Below, one piece after another: positions 1-8,167 of a DNA stretch of 34,908 nucleotides; within the stretch, counting starts at the first letter, position 1, and every line of letters begins with the position of its first letter. This DNA comes from JABWBJ01 sp035646395. Lineage in GTDB: Bacteria; Gemmatimonadota; Gemmatimonadetes; Gemmatimonadales; Gemmatimonadaceae. The position numbers and the translations under genes are program-made. Under the pieces are notes generated by a model, which had not been told where the DNA came from, did no database searches, and saw only the letters and a list, made by a program, of their open reading frames with translations. The stretch lies in NCBI GenBank assembly GCA_035646395.1, contig DASRPK010000277.1, positions 1 to 34,908 on the forward strand, given 5' to 3'.

Positions 1-1542
1 CTGGCAGCTCGCACACGGGGGCGGAATGCATCCGCCATTCGCGGCGGTATGAAGCACCTGCTGCTCGATGGAAATCCGGTCGGCCGGTCTTTCGTTATGC
101 GACGCGCGCGAGAAGAAGTCCTGAAGAAGACCCGTGGCAACTACCCCGCGCCGCTGGCTGCGCTGGACGCAGTCGCCGCGGGATATCAGGGACGGGAGCA
201 TGGCTATCGTGAAGAAGCCAGGCTGTTCGGCGAGATGGCGATGACCTCGGTCTGCCGCGAGCTGATTTTCCTTTTCTTCGCCACCTCAGCACTCAAGAAG
301 GAAGAAATCCCTGGCGCTGGTGAGCCACAGAAAGTCGACCGGCTTGGCATACTTGGCGCTGGATTCATGGGTTCGGGCATTGCGTCCATCGCCGTGCAGC
401 AGGGAACGATGGTGCGGCTCAAGGATGCCGACCTCTCACGCGTTGGAAAGGGCATCGCTGCCGTGCGTGACGTCCTCAAGGAGCGCCTGACGAGAAAGCA
501 GATCACCCGCCAGGAGATGGCGGACCAGCTCACGCTCATCGGCGGCACGGTCGACTACTCCGGTTTCAGGAACGTCGACCTCGTCATCGAAGCCGTGTTC
601 GAGGACCTGAAGGTGAAGCACGCGGTGGTGCGCGAGGTCGAGGAAGCGCTTCCGGAAACCGCAATCGTGGCGTCGAACACGAGCACCATCCCGATCTCGC
701 TCATCGCCCAGGCATCGCGCCGCCCTGAACGACTGCTTGGGATGCACTTCTTTTCACCGGTGCACCGTATGCCGTTGCTCGAAGTAATCCCGACGCGCAG
801 CACGCGGGCGGACGTGGTCGGAACCGCCGTGGCCTGGGGTCGGGAGATCGGCAAGACGGTCATCGTGGTAAAGGACGCACCTGGGTTCTACGTTAACCGG
901 ATCCTGGCTCCGTATCTGAATGAAGCGGGCGCGTTGCTCGACGCGGGAGCGACGACGGAGTCAATAGACGACGCGATGGAGAAGTTCGGGTTCCCTGTGG
1001 GCCCGCTGACCCTGCTCGATGAAGTTGGACTCGACATCGCCTCGAAGTCCGGTGCGATCCTGCACCAGGCCTTTGGCGAGCGGATGGCGCCGTCGCCCGC
1101 GATGCGTGCTGTGGTAAACGCGGGCCGGGTGGGTCGTAAGGGCAAGTCGGGCTTCTATTTGTACGACACCGACGGCAAGAAGGGATCAGCCGACACGACC
1201 GTCTACTCGCTGCTCGGGAATCCAACCCGGTCGTCGTTTCCAGCCGACGAAATCCAGCAGCGCTGTGCCCTGGCCCTGGTCAACGAAGCCGCGCGGGCGC
1301 TTGAAGAGGGAATTGTCCGGACGGCTCGCGACGGCGACATTGGCGCTGTGTTCGGTATCGGGTTTCCTCCCTTCCGCGGGGGACCCTTCCGATGGATCGA
1401 TGCCGTGGGAGTGGGAAAAGTTGTTGATGCCCTGGAAGACCTCAGCGCGCGGTTCGCGCCCCGTTTTACGCCCTGTGACCTGCTGGTCTCCATGGCGCGT
1501 CGTAGCGAGCGCTTCTATCCCACCGAAGGAAAGCCTGTTTGA
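1..1542 (+). CDS. Fatty-acid oxidation complex alpha subunit (3-hydroxyacyl-CoA dehydrogenase part), 5' truncated
   Basis: The frame is open from base 1, so the ATG at 49 is internal and about 200 N-terminal residues (the enoyl-CoA hydratase half) lie outside the window. The first ~95 visible residues resemble the linker between the two halves of FadJ/FadB. Next comes an NAD-binding Rossmann motif, GILGAGFMGSG (bases ~343-375), then the 3HCDH active-site region GMHFFSP and the KDAPGFYVNRI segment that opens the C-terminal domain. The second C-terminal repeat ends with GIGFPPFRGGP. The expected activities are 2-enoyl-CoA hydration and NAD-dependent 3-hydroxyacyl-CoA oxidation in cytoplasmic beta-oxidation, normally with a thiolase (FadI/FadA) that is not in view. 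The stop lies 2 bases before a long palindrome. FadJ versus FadB cannot be decided from this fragment. Confidence 0.93.
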   Translation: MAARTRGRNASAIRGGMKHLLLDGNPVGRSFVMRRAREEVLKKTRGNYPAPLAALDAVAAGYQGREHGYREEARLFGEMAMTSVCRELIFLFFATSALKKEEIPGAGEPQKVDRLGILGAGFMGSGIASIAVQQGTMVRLKDADLSRVGKGIAAVRDVLKERLTRKQITRQEMADQLTLIGGTVDYSGFRNVDLVIEAVFEDLKVKHAVVREVEEALPETAIVASNTSTIPISLIAQASRRPERLLGMHFFSPVHRMPLLEVIPTRSTRADVVGTAVAWGREIGKTVIVVKDAPGFYVNRILAPYLNEAGALLDAGATTESIDDAMEKFGFPVGPLTLLDEVGLDIASKSGAILHQAFGERMAPSPAMRAVVNAGRVGRKGKSGFYLYDTDGKKGSADTTVYSLLGNPTRSSFPADEIQQRCALALVNEAARALEEGIVRTARDGDIGAVFGIGFPPFRGGPFRWIDAVGVGKVVDALEDLSARFAPRFTPCDLLVSMARRSERFYPTEGKPV

Positions 1543-1545
1543 TAG

Positions 1546-1589
1546 GGGTCAGACCGGGGTCAGACCCCGGTCTGACCCCGGTCTGACCC
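1546..1589. repeat. Perfect palindrome built from GGGGTCAGACC units
   Basis: Two 21-base arms (1546-1566 and 1569-1589) are exact reverse complements around a 2-base centre, and each arm contains the unit GGGGTCAGACC or its complement twice. It begins immediately after the stop of the fatty-acid oxidation gene. It could act as a 3' stem-loop stabiliser or terminator, although no T-run follows. The core GGGGTCAGA is shared with the repeats at 33868-34001, suggesting one REP-like family. Confidence 0.85.
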
Positions 1590-1797
1590 TGGACGGCGGG
1601 ATTGTGACGTTGACCCGGGTTCCAATGTCCGATCAAAAACGACCCAGCACGGCCGCGCCATCAGATCTTATGGATGGCGCCTTTGCCATTTGCGGGTAGC
1701 CCAGGGAATTAGTTTTGGCTAACGTTAAGCCGGACAAGCATTTGCGCAAAACGCCCCTTCTCCGAAAGCGCAAGGAACCCGCGATTCAGGTTGACGC
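1590..1797. other. Intergenic region upstream of the first ECF sigma operon
   Basis: About 208 bases with no convincing gene. It holds the partly palindromic GCTAACGTTAAGC near 1718-1730 and presumably the promoter of the downstream sigma operon, but I could not fix a -35/-10 pair with confidence. Confidence 0.4.
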
Positions 1798-2367
1798 ATG
1801 ACACAAACGCGGGGTCTCTCTATTCAGAACGACAGTGATGCCGCAATCGTGGCTCGCGTCCTGGCTGGCGACAGCGGGGCGTACGCTGTGATCGTGGCGC
1901 GATACCGGGCTCAGTACGCTCGTTATGCGGTACGGATGCTCGGGAGCCGGGAGGATGCGGAGGAGGCGATGCAGGATGCCTTCGTCCGTGCCTATCGATC
2001 GCTGGCCAAGTGCGATGAACCGGAGCGGTTCGCCCCCTGGTTCTTCCGTATCCTGGCCAATCGCTGCCGGACTGCCGGAACTCGGCGGGGTCGCCGGGAG
2101 CGGACGTTCGTCAACGACGAACTGGCCCTCCTCAGCGCCTCCGAAGAGCATCCGGCCGAGCGCGCGGCATGGCGAGAAGAGTTGGACCGAGCCTTGCAAC
2201 GCCTCGATACGGATCAGCGCGAAGCGTTTCTGTTGAAGCACGTGGAAGAGCTGGGGTATGACGACATGGCGGTGATCACCGGTGTCGGTGTTTCCGCCCT
2301 GAAGATGCGGGTCAAACGAGCGTGCGAGCGGCTGCGGGTGCTGCTCCAAGAGGTGCAAGGTGACTGA
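1798..2367 (+). CDS. ECF-type RNA polymerase sigma factor
   Basis: A 189-residue sigma-70 family protein of extracytoplasmic function type. Region 2 is visible around residues 25-90, with the -10 recognition helix signature EDAEEAMQDAFVRAYRSL and WFFRILANRC. Region 4 is around residues 125-185, with a helix-turn-helix near the C-terminus. Regions 1.1 and 3 are absent, as usual for ECF factors. The next gene starts at 2360 and overlaps this stop by 8 bases, so the two are translationally coupled; the partner is a membrane protein that is probably its anti-sigma factor. The ATG at 1798 has no strong Shine-Dalgarno, so a slightly different start is possible. The ECF subgroup cannot be assigned by eye. 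Confidence 0.93.
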   Translation: MTQTRGLSIQNDSDAAIVARVLAGDSGAYAVIVARYRAQYARYAVRMLGSREDAEEAMQDAFVRAYRSLAKCDEPERFAPWFFRILANRCRTAGTRRGRRERTFVNDELALLSASEEHPAERAAWREELDRALQRLDTDQREAFLLKHVEELGYDDMAVITGVGVSALKMRVKRACERLRVLLQEVQGD

Positions 2368-2974
2368 ATCAAGGGATCCATTCATCGATCAGATTGCGGC
2401 CGAGTTGAAGCGCCCTGTGCGCTTCGACGCGCGATTTGACGAGCGCGTTATGGACGCGCTGAATGCTCCCGAGGTCATTCCGCTTCATCCGACTCGTCAG
2501 GCAGGACGCCGCCCGTGGATCATGCGTCCGTGGACGTTGCGCGTGTCGCCCATCGGCGCATTCGCGACTGCCGCCGCGCTTGTCGGTGTGGTCGTGTTCA
2601 GCGCCTGGCAGTTGAGCGCTGTCGACCAGGTACAGGTGGCCACACAGGAAGTCGGCGCCGAAGGGCTTACCCCGGTAGCAAACACTGGCGACAAGCCGCA
2701 GCTGGTCACCCACCAGTTCACCTACTATCAGAAAGGCCTTCAGTCGATCTCCCTCGTCGGCGGATTCAACGACTGGGATTCCGATTCGACGATGATGACG
2801 GAAGTGTCGCCGGGAGTGTGGACCGTTTCACTGGTTCTGCGGCCTGGTGTCTACGAATACCAGTTCATCCTGAACGGCAAGCAGCGCGTGACCGATCCGA
2901 CGATGCCACAGACGTCGAGTGACTTTGGCTCGCCGAACTCGGTGGTCACCGTAAGTCCGAAGGTGCCGCAGTGA
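2360..2974 (+). CDS. Putative transmembrane anti-sigma factor with CBM48/AMPK-beta-like glycogen-binding domain
   Basis: A 204-residue protein with a GTG start, an AAGAGG Shine-Dalgarno and an 8-base overlap with the sigma gene. A cytoplasmic N-terminus of ~60 residues is followed by one membrane segment (residues ~65-85, PIGAFATAAALVGVVVF) and a C-terminal E-set domain (~115-200). That domain shows the AMPK-beta/CBM48 pattern: GGFNDWD, GVWTVSLVLRPGVYEYQFILNG, a DP pair and NSVVTV. The first sugar-stacking Trp (FNDW) and the late Asn are kept, while the second Trp of the AMPK-beta pocket appears missing. No zinc HxxxCxxC motif or other cysteine is present, so the anti-sigma role rests on gene order, topology and overlap. 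Binding of alpha-glucan or another ligand on the periplasmic side is inference. Confidence 0.72.
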   Translation: MTESRDPFIDQIAAELKRPVRFDARFDERVMDALNAPEVIPLHPTRQAGRRPWIMRPWTLRVSPIGAFATAAALVGVVVFSAWQLSAVDQVQVATQEVGAEGLTPVANTGDKPQLVTHQFTYYQKGLQSISLVGGFNDWDSDSTMMTEVSPGVWTVSLVLRPGVYEYQFILNGKQRVTDPTMPQTSSDFGSPNSVVTVSPKVPQ

Positions 2975-3747
2975 CCCGGCTCACGACGGTATCGGCGATG
3001 TCCTTCGCGGCCTTGGCGGCCGCGGGCTTCACCGTGGCCGCGACCGACGACCGCATCGAGAAGCGGGTCGACGCGCGCATCCGCGCTACCGTCGCATCGA
3101 TCGCGGACTCGCTGGACCGTGAAGGCGTACCGCACGAGCCACTCGTCGATTATGCGCTCGAGGGGACCCAGAAAGGGGGAAGTCCCCAGGTCATCCTGAC
3201 CGGCGTGCGCAAATGGGCGCGTGACCTCCGGCGTGCCCGCCAGCTGCTCGGGCCTAACGCGAAAGAAGATGAGGTGAGCGCGGGCGCCCAGGCGATCCGG
3301 GCCGGCGTCGATGAGCGTCACCTCACGCGCATTCGTGAGTCGAGAAAGGAGCGGCAGTTCGCGTCGGCCTTGAGCACGATGACGCACATCATCAACCGCG
3401 GAGTTCCGGCGGACACGGCGGCAACCGTGCTTATCAATGTCGCGCTCGCTTCGGCGTCGGATGCCGAGATCAAGACGTTGCAGGACGAGATCGAACGCGA
3501 TATCAGCGGCGGCACACCACCGGGCATGTCCGCGGTTGCGCGCGAGCAGGGATTGCTCGACGCAATCAGCGCGGGCCGTGGCGGTGCAGATGGCGTCGCT
3601 CCGGGCACAGCATTACCTTCGACCCGCGGTACGGCACGGCCTGCTGATCCCCTGGCGAATCCGAACCTTCGTGGATCTGCCGTCGGCAACAAAGGTGATG
3701 CAGCTCGTCCGCCCGCACCGCGAGGCAAGGACACCAAGCGACCGTAA
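2971..3747 (+). CDS. Exported protein of unknown function in the sigma operon
   Basis: A 258-residue protein whose GTG start overlaps the previous stop (GTGA), indicating coupled translation. A hydrophobic N-terminus with Ala-rich cleavage region (MSFAALAAAGFTVAA) suggests a signal peptide or anchor. The middle (~25-185) is mostly helical and charged, with no cysteines and no recognised domain. The tail from ~190 is rich in Gly, Pro, Arg and Asn and looks disordered. It lies between two proteins bearing CBM48-like domains in one operon, so it may be part of the same envelope-sensing or assembly system. I do not recognise the family. Confidence 0.7.
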   Translation: MTRLTTVSAMSFAALAAAGFTVAATDDRIEKRVDARIRATVASIADSLDREGVPHEPLVDYALEGTQKGGSPQVILTGVRKWARDLRRARQLLGPNAKEDEVSAGAQAIRAGVDERHLTRIRESRKERQFASALSTMTHIINRGVPADTAATVLINVALASASDAEIKTLQDEIERDISGGTPPGMSAVAREQGLLDAISAGRGGADGVAPGTALPSTRGTARPADPLANPNLRGSAVGNKGDAARPPAPRGKDTKRP

Positions 3748-3771
3748 TCCGCTGACGATTTCGTCCGATTC

Positions 3772-4953
3772 ATGCTGCGCGGCGGGGTAAGTCACCTCGC
3801 CGCGTCTCTGTTTCTGGGCCTGGCTGGTCCGGTTCTCGCGCACGCACAGGTCCCGGTTCGAACGCGTGATGCGAGCTTCGCGCTCGTCGAATACCAGAAT
3901 GGACTGACCGCCGGCGCGCTGACGCTTTACGACGCCGTTGTCATGGGCACCGAGCGATCAACTCGTGCCGGATACAGCCTCCTGTCGATCTTCAACGACG
4001 GACGCGTGAGCATGCAGGGCGGACTCGAGGCGTCGAAACGTTCGGCGGCGCTTCCCGTCACCCGACATTATCGGGGACTGTTCACCGCACTTCGCGGCGA
4101 AATGCTCGTTGACGCCGTCACCACGATCCAGACGGGATTCATGCCGACGGCGGCGCTGACCACTCGCGCCCGCATCCGGTTCGAGCGCGATGACCAGGGC
4201 GGTCACAGTGAGCTCGCCGTTGCGCGGGCCTTCGACGGACGCTTCTGGCAATCAGTGGTCATGGCCGAGGGAAGGGCGTGGATGCGTCGCGGGGTGGTGT
4301 TCAGCGGGGTGCGTAGCACGGCGATGCAGCTCGGGTCGGGCGACATGCTCGCCGATAGCGAGGGCCAGGTCGAGTGGCTGGCCGGCCGGGGCGTCGTCAG
4401 TACGTCGTTAGGCGTCAGGCTGGGCGAGGCGGAGCGCGGGACGCGGGGATGGGGTGCGTTTTCCGTCACGTGGCCGATGTTCCTCGACTCATGGGTGACG
4501 CTGAGTGCCGGGTCGTATCCGGCAGACCTGATCCAGAACCTCCCCGCCGGCCGGTACCTGTCGTTCACGGTGAGACTACCGAACGGGCGCCTGCCCACGG
4601 TGCGACGGCCGCCGCCCCCTCCGCCACCACCGCGCCCCCGTATACCCGACCTTCCTGTCTCACTGCGGCTCGCGCTCGTGACCGGACCGTCGCTCGACTC
4701 GACGGACATCCGTGAGGTGCGCGTGTGGGCGCCGGGCGCGCGTACCGTCGAACTCCTGGCCGACTTCGTCGACTGGATCCCGGTGCCGCTCGTCCGCCAG
4801 CCGAACGGAGAGTGGCGCGGGTACTACCGCATCGCGCCCGGGTTGCATCGCGTGAACATCAGGATGGACGGCACCGATCTCGATGTTCCGATGAACTGGC
4901 CGACGGAAAAGGACGAGTTCCTCGGCAAGGTCGCCCTGGTGCTGGTCCGGTAA
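3772..4953 (+). CDS. Exported, possibly outer-membrane protein with C-terminal CBM48-like domain
   Basis: A 393-residue protein with an N-terminal signal peptide (LAASLFLGLAGPVLAHAQ). Residues ~25-275 alternate polar and hydrophobic residues in strand-like fashion and contain repeated aromatic and Gly turns, compatible with a beta-barrel or beta-rich periplasmic domain. A run of eight prolines at ~282-290 separates a C-terminal E-set domain (~300-393) with VRVWAPGARTVELLADFVDW, NGEWRGYYRIAPGLHRV and DG turns, typical of CBM48/AMPK-like folds. It starts 24 bases after the previous gene and has no strong Shine-Dalgarno. The same domain type occurs in the anti-sigma candidate two genes upstream, so both may recognise the same ligand. 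Function is not known. Confidence 0.72.
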   Translation: MLRGGVSHLAASLFLGLAGPVLAHAQVPVRTRDASFALVEYQNGLTAGALTLYDAVVMGTERSTRAGYSLLSIFNDGRVSMQGGLEASKRSAALPVTRHYRGLFTALRGEMLVDAVTTIQTGFMPTAALTTRARIRFERDDQGGHSELAVARAFDGRFWQSVVMAEGRAWMRRGVVFSGVRSTAMQLGSGDMLADSEGQVEWLAGRGVVSTSLGVRLGEAERGTRGWGAFSVTWPMFLDSWVTLSAGSYPADLIQNLPAGRYLSFTVRLPNGRLPTVRRPPPPPPPPRPRIPDLPVSLRLALVTGPSLDSTDIREVRVWAPGARTVELLADFVDWIPVPLVRQPNGEWRGYYRIAPGLHRVNIRMDGTDLDVPMNWPTEKDEFLGKVALVLVR

Positions 4954-5030
4954 TCGCGTCCGCGAATCGCAACGGCGTATCTTCCTGCATGCTGACCTCT
5001 GCACCTTTTCGGTTCCCGGAGATCCGGACG

Positions 5031-6746
5031 ATGAACAGATGGCGTCGCACGGCGGTGATGGTGTCGTTAGGTGCGCCGGTCATCGCCGGCGCCCAGGCGG
5101 GACCGCGGACGCAGGCGGAGCGCACCAATTACACCGAGACCTCGTCGCACGCCAGCGTGCAGGCCTTCCTCGACAGCCTGACGAAACTCGGCAAGCCGAT
5201 TGCGAGCGGCGTGATGGGCAAGACGACCGAGGGGCGTGATTTGCCATACGTCATCGTGTCGCGCCCGCTCTTTGCCACGCCGCAGGCGGCGCGCCAATCC
5301 GGTCGCCCGATCGTGTTCATCCAGGGCAACATCCACTCCGGAGAAGTCGAGGGAAAGGAAGCGTTGCAGGCGCTCGTCAGGGACCTGATGCTCGAGCCGA
5401 AGCGGAACGTCCTCGACTCGATCGTGCTGATCGCACTGCCGAACTACAACGCGGACGGGAATGAACGGCTGGCGCCGCAAGCGCGGAACCGCGGTGCGCA
5501 GAATGGCCCGGAAATGGTGGGCACGAGGCCTAACGCGACCGGATTGAACCTGAATCGTGACTACATGAAGGCGGACGCGCCGGAAACGCGGGCGTCGCTG
5601 GCCATGTTCAACGCGTGGGATCCGCACGTTTTCGTCGACCTGCACACCACCAACGGCAGCTATCACGGCTACAACCTGACGTATGCACCATCGCTGAATC
5701 CGGCGGCGGAATTGCGTGAGGCGACGTTCGGGGGTGCCTGGGCGCGCGACTCGTTCCTCCCCGAGTTACGCCGCCGCGTCCGCGAACGGCACCAGGTATT
5801 GACGTTCGACTACGGTGACTTTGGTGGTGGCGGCGCCGGCCGAGGACGCGGAGCCGGCAGCGGACCCCCGCCCACAGGCATAACGCCGGCTACACCCCCC
5901 ACACAGTGGCGCACGTACGAGCATACGGCGCGCTTCGGAACGAACTATTACGCGTTGCGTGGTCGCGTCTCGGTCCTGAGCGAAGCGTATTCCCACGATC
6001 CGTTCGAGAAACGCGTTCGATCGACATACGCCTTCACAAAAGAGCTGCTGTCGCTGGTGGCCGAACGTGGTGCGGCGATACGAGCTCTCGCGAAGCGCTC
6101 GGACGATGCACTGCGGCGTGGCGCATCTGTTCTGCCGCCCGTTCCGGTGCGGTCGGCGATGACGCAGACGCCTTACGAGGCCGAAGTCTCGTACGAAGAA
6201 GTCGAACGAACGGGCGATTCCACCCGCTACGAGGCGGGCATGCCACTCGGCGCGCGCCGGACCGGTCGGTTCAAGACTGCGACCATGCAGATCTTCGATC
6301 GCTTCACGCCGACGGTGACTCGGCCGGCTCCGTGGGGGTACGCCATCGCGGCGACGGATACAACGGCGTTCAACCTGGCGAAACTTCACGGCTTCGAGAT
6401 GTCGCGCCTGTCAGCGGAATGGCGCGGCGATGCCGGACCGCAGTTCGTGGTGGATTCTACCGTCATCGCACCGCAGGCATTTGAGGGACACCGCCTGGTC
6501 CGCCTCGTTGGCCGATGGGAATCGGGACGGCCGGTAACGCTCGCGGCAGGCACCTACATCATCCGTGTTGCCCAGCCGCTCGGCGTGCTGGCGATGTACC
6601 TGCTCGAACCGGAAAGCGACGATGGCATCGTCGCCTGGGATGTTGGTGATCGCTCGTCAGGCGCAAACGGTTCCGCGCCAGTGATCCGCCTCGCGACCCA
6701 GCCGCCAGTCGCGATGACAGCGGTTCCCCGCGCGAACAGTCCCTGA
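5031..6746 (+). CDS. Exported M14-family zinc carboxypeptidase
   Basis: A 571-residue peptidase. I chose the ATG at 5031 because GGAGA lies 8 bases upstream and it gives a clean signal peptide (residues 1-23, ending AGAQA); the frame is open further upstream but overlaps the previous gene. M14 zinc-site residues are visible: H102 and E105 in NIHSGE, and H205 in DLHTTNG. The substrate-binding pair is in LNLNRDY (N175, R176), and the probable general base is E318 in VLSEAYSHD. The C-terminal ~200 residues form an extra beta-rich region. The predicted role is periplasmic or secreted removal of C-terminal residues from peptides; M14 enzymes of this long type are common in Gemmatimonadota-like genomes. 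A Gly-rich loop (~265-285) follows the catalytic His. Confidence 0.9.
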   Translation: MNRWRRTAVMVSLGAPVIAGAQAGPRTQAERTNYTETSSHASVQAFLDSLTKLGKPIASGVMGKTTEGRDLPYVIVSRPLFATPQAARQSGRPIVFIQGNIHSGEVEGKEALQALVRDLMLEPKRNVLDSIVLIALPNYNADGNERLAPQARNRGAQNGPEMVGTRPNATGLNLNRDYMKADAPETRASLAMFNAWDPHVFVDLHTTNGSYHGYNLTYAPSLNPAAELREATFGGAWARDSFLPELRRRVRERHQVLTFDYGDFGGGGAGRGRGAGSGPPPTGITPATPPTQWRTYEHTARFGTNYYALRGRVSVLSEAYSHDPFEKRVRSTYAFTKELLSLVAERGAAIRALAKRSDDALRRGASVLPPVPVRSAMTQTPYEAEVSYEEVERTGDSTRYEAGMPLGARRTGRFKTATMQIFDRFTPTVTRPAPWGYAIAATDTTAFNLAKLHGFEMSRLSAEWRGDAGPQFVVDSTVIAPQAFEGHRLVRLVGRWESGRPVTLAAGTYIIRVAQPLGVLAMYLLEPESDDGIVAWDVGDRSSGANGSAPVIRLATQPPVAMTAVPRANSP

Positions 6747-6770
6747 CCGATCGTGCTCCTGGTATCGCCA

Positions 6771-7160
6771 ATGGGCCGTTTCATTCCACCGGATCCCTCG
6801 AAGGGAGATGAGCGCACCATTGGCGGGTACATGGCCGTCCACGATCGTCCCGCCGCGTTCCAGGGGTCCGATGGAATTTCCTACAGCGTCGCGATCGAAG
6901 CCGATCGCACCAGCGACGTCGAGCGTCCCTACGGCGCGTACTTCCTGTTCGTCCGCTGGCGCCGGCTCGGCTCGCAGGGCGTCGAGGGGCATCTCGAGTC
7001 CCCGTTCCTTGCGTACGGCGAATCGCCGGCCAGCGCCCGTGCGGCGTTAGGCGCGATGCCGCTCGAGGAAGCCAAGGCCGTGCTGGATGACCTGATCCGC
7101 GCGAACGCGCCGGCGCCACCGCGGCGATGGTGGGACGCCATGCGGGACGAGGACGAGTGA
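6771..7160 (+). CDS. Small protein of unknown function upstream of rsgA
   Basis: A 129-residue protein (ATG at 6771; a GTG at 6753 is also possible, and neither has a clear ribosome site). No signal peptide or membrane segment is seen. It has a beta-rich centre (SYSVAIEADR, GAYFLFVRWRR) and a C-terminal amphipathic helix (LEEAKAVLDDLIRAN) followed by an acidic tail. Its TGA overlaps the GTG start of rsgA, so the two are translationally coupled. I do not recognise the family; codon use and the overlap support a real gene. Confidence 0.72.
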   Translation: MGRFIPPDPSKGDERTIGGYMAVHDRPAAFQGSDGISYSVAIEADRTSDVERPYGAYFLFVRWRRLGSQGVEGHLESPFLAYGESPASARAALGAMPLEEAKAVLDDLIRANAPAPPRRWWDAMRDEDE

Positions 7161-8068
7161 CGCGGGGCGTCGTTCTCCACGGCACCGGTGGTGCGTGGCA
7201 CGTGCACTGCGAAGACGGCGAGTCGGTCGTGGCCGCGCTGCGTGGACGCGTCAAACACGAGAGCGGGGTCAAACTTGCCGTGGGTGACGAAGTCGTCGTC
7301 GCCCGCGACACCGAGGGTTCCGGCTGGGCTATCGCGGAAGTTCTCCACCGGCGGTCACGCCTGGCGCGGAAAGAGCCGGGTCGTGCGCGTGGGGAGCGGG
7401 TCATCGCCGCCAACGTGGACCAGGTGGTAGTCGTCTTTGCCCTCCGCCAGCCGGAACCACACGTCGCCATGCTCGACCGCTTCCTGGTCATCGCCGAGGC
7501 GAACGCATTGGCGCCGCGGGTCGTGATCAACAAGGTCGATCTTGCGGGTGAACCGGAGGCGAGGAGGGTCTTCGGAACGTATCAGACGATTGGTTATCCC
7601 CTGCACATAACGAGTTGTCGCAGCGGTCGGGGGCTGGACGAACTTCGCGAACAACTGCGCGGACGAACGTCAGTATTGACGGGTCCTTCTGGGGTCGGAA
7701 AGTCATCGCTCCTGAACACGCTGTACCCGGGGCTCAACCTGCGGGTGGGGGAGATCAGCGCCTCGGTCAACAAGGGCAGGCATACGACGGTGGGTGCGTA
7801 CCTGCATCCGCTTCCTGCCGGAGGCTTCGTCGTGGACACGCCGGGCCTGCGCGAGGTGGGGCTCTGGGGCGTTCCATCGCGGGGCCTCGACAACTGCTTT
7901 CCGGAGTTCAGGGCGCTCAAGGACGAATGCCGGTTCGCGGACTGCAGCCACCTCGTAGAACCCGACTGTGCGGTGCGATCGGCACTGTCATCGGGAGCGG
8001 TGGACGCCAGTCGTTATGCGTCGTACCAGAAGCTGCTCGAGGAAGCGACGGTGGCTGAGAAGTTTTAA
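7157..8068 (+). CDS. rsgA: Ribosome small-subunit-dependent GTPase A
   Basis: A 303-residue circularly permuted GTPase that acts in 30S subunit maturation in the cytoplasm. The N-terminal OB fold (~1-65) is followed by the G4 motif NKVD (125-128), the P-loop GPSGVGKSS (176-184) and the G3 motif DTPG (227-230), in the permuted order typical of RsgA. The C-terminal zinc site has C258, C263, H265 and C271 (CRFADCSHLVEPDC). The GTG start at 7157 overlaps the preceding stop and has AGGA a few bases upstream; a start 30 bases further upstream would extend into the previous gene. A stem-loop with a T-run follows, shared with the convergent pdxH. Confidence 0.95.
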   Translation: MTRGVVLHGTGGAWHVHCEDGESVVAALRGRVKHESGVKLAVGDEVVVARDTEGSGWAIAEVLHRRSRLARKEPGRARGERVIAANVDQVVVVFALRQPEPHVAMLDRFLVIAEANALAPRVVINKVDLAGEPEARRVFGTYQTIGYPLHITSCRSGRGLDELREQLRGRTSVLTGPSGVGKSSLLNTLYPGLNLRVGEISASVNKGRHTTVGAYLHPLPAGGFVVDTPGLREVGLWGVPSRGLDNCFPEFRALKDECRFADCSHLVEPDCAVRSALSSGAVDASRYASYQKLLEEATVAEKF

Positions 8069-8071
8069 AAC

Positions 8072-8167
8072 GGATGTCGGATGTCGGATGGGAGATGGAG
8101 GACTACTACTCTACGCGTGTCGAATCTCCATCCCCCATCCCCCATCAGCCATCGCCCATCATTTTTT
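8072..8167. terminator. Bidirectional stem-loop made of 7-bp tandem repeats between rsgA and pdxH
   Basis: GGATGTC-type heptamers at 8072-8099 face five complementary heptamers at 8126-8160 (CTCCATC, CCCCATC twice, AGCCATC, GCCCATC). Bases 8087-8100 and 8126-8139 pair in 13 of 14 positions around a 25-base loop. Six T residues at 8162-8167 lie downstream for rsgA, and a TTTT run near 8064-8067 lies downstream for pdxH. It probably terminates both convergent transcripts. Confidence 0.65.

Noticed and set aside
1775..1797. GGAACC as an ECF -35 element in front of the first sigma gene
   Set aside because: Normal spacing would place the transcript start inside or after the start codon, and no matching -10 is seen.
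4725..5030. Upstream extension of the M14 peptidase frame
   Set aside because: It overlaps the preceding CBM48-like gene, reads as Arg-rich nonsense, and would bury the signal peptide. ATG 5031 has a good ribosome site.
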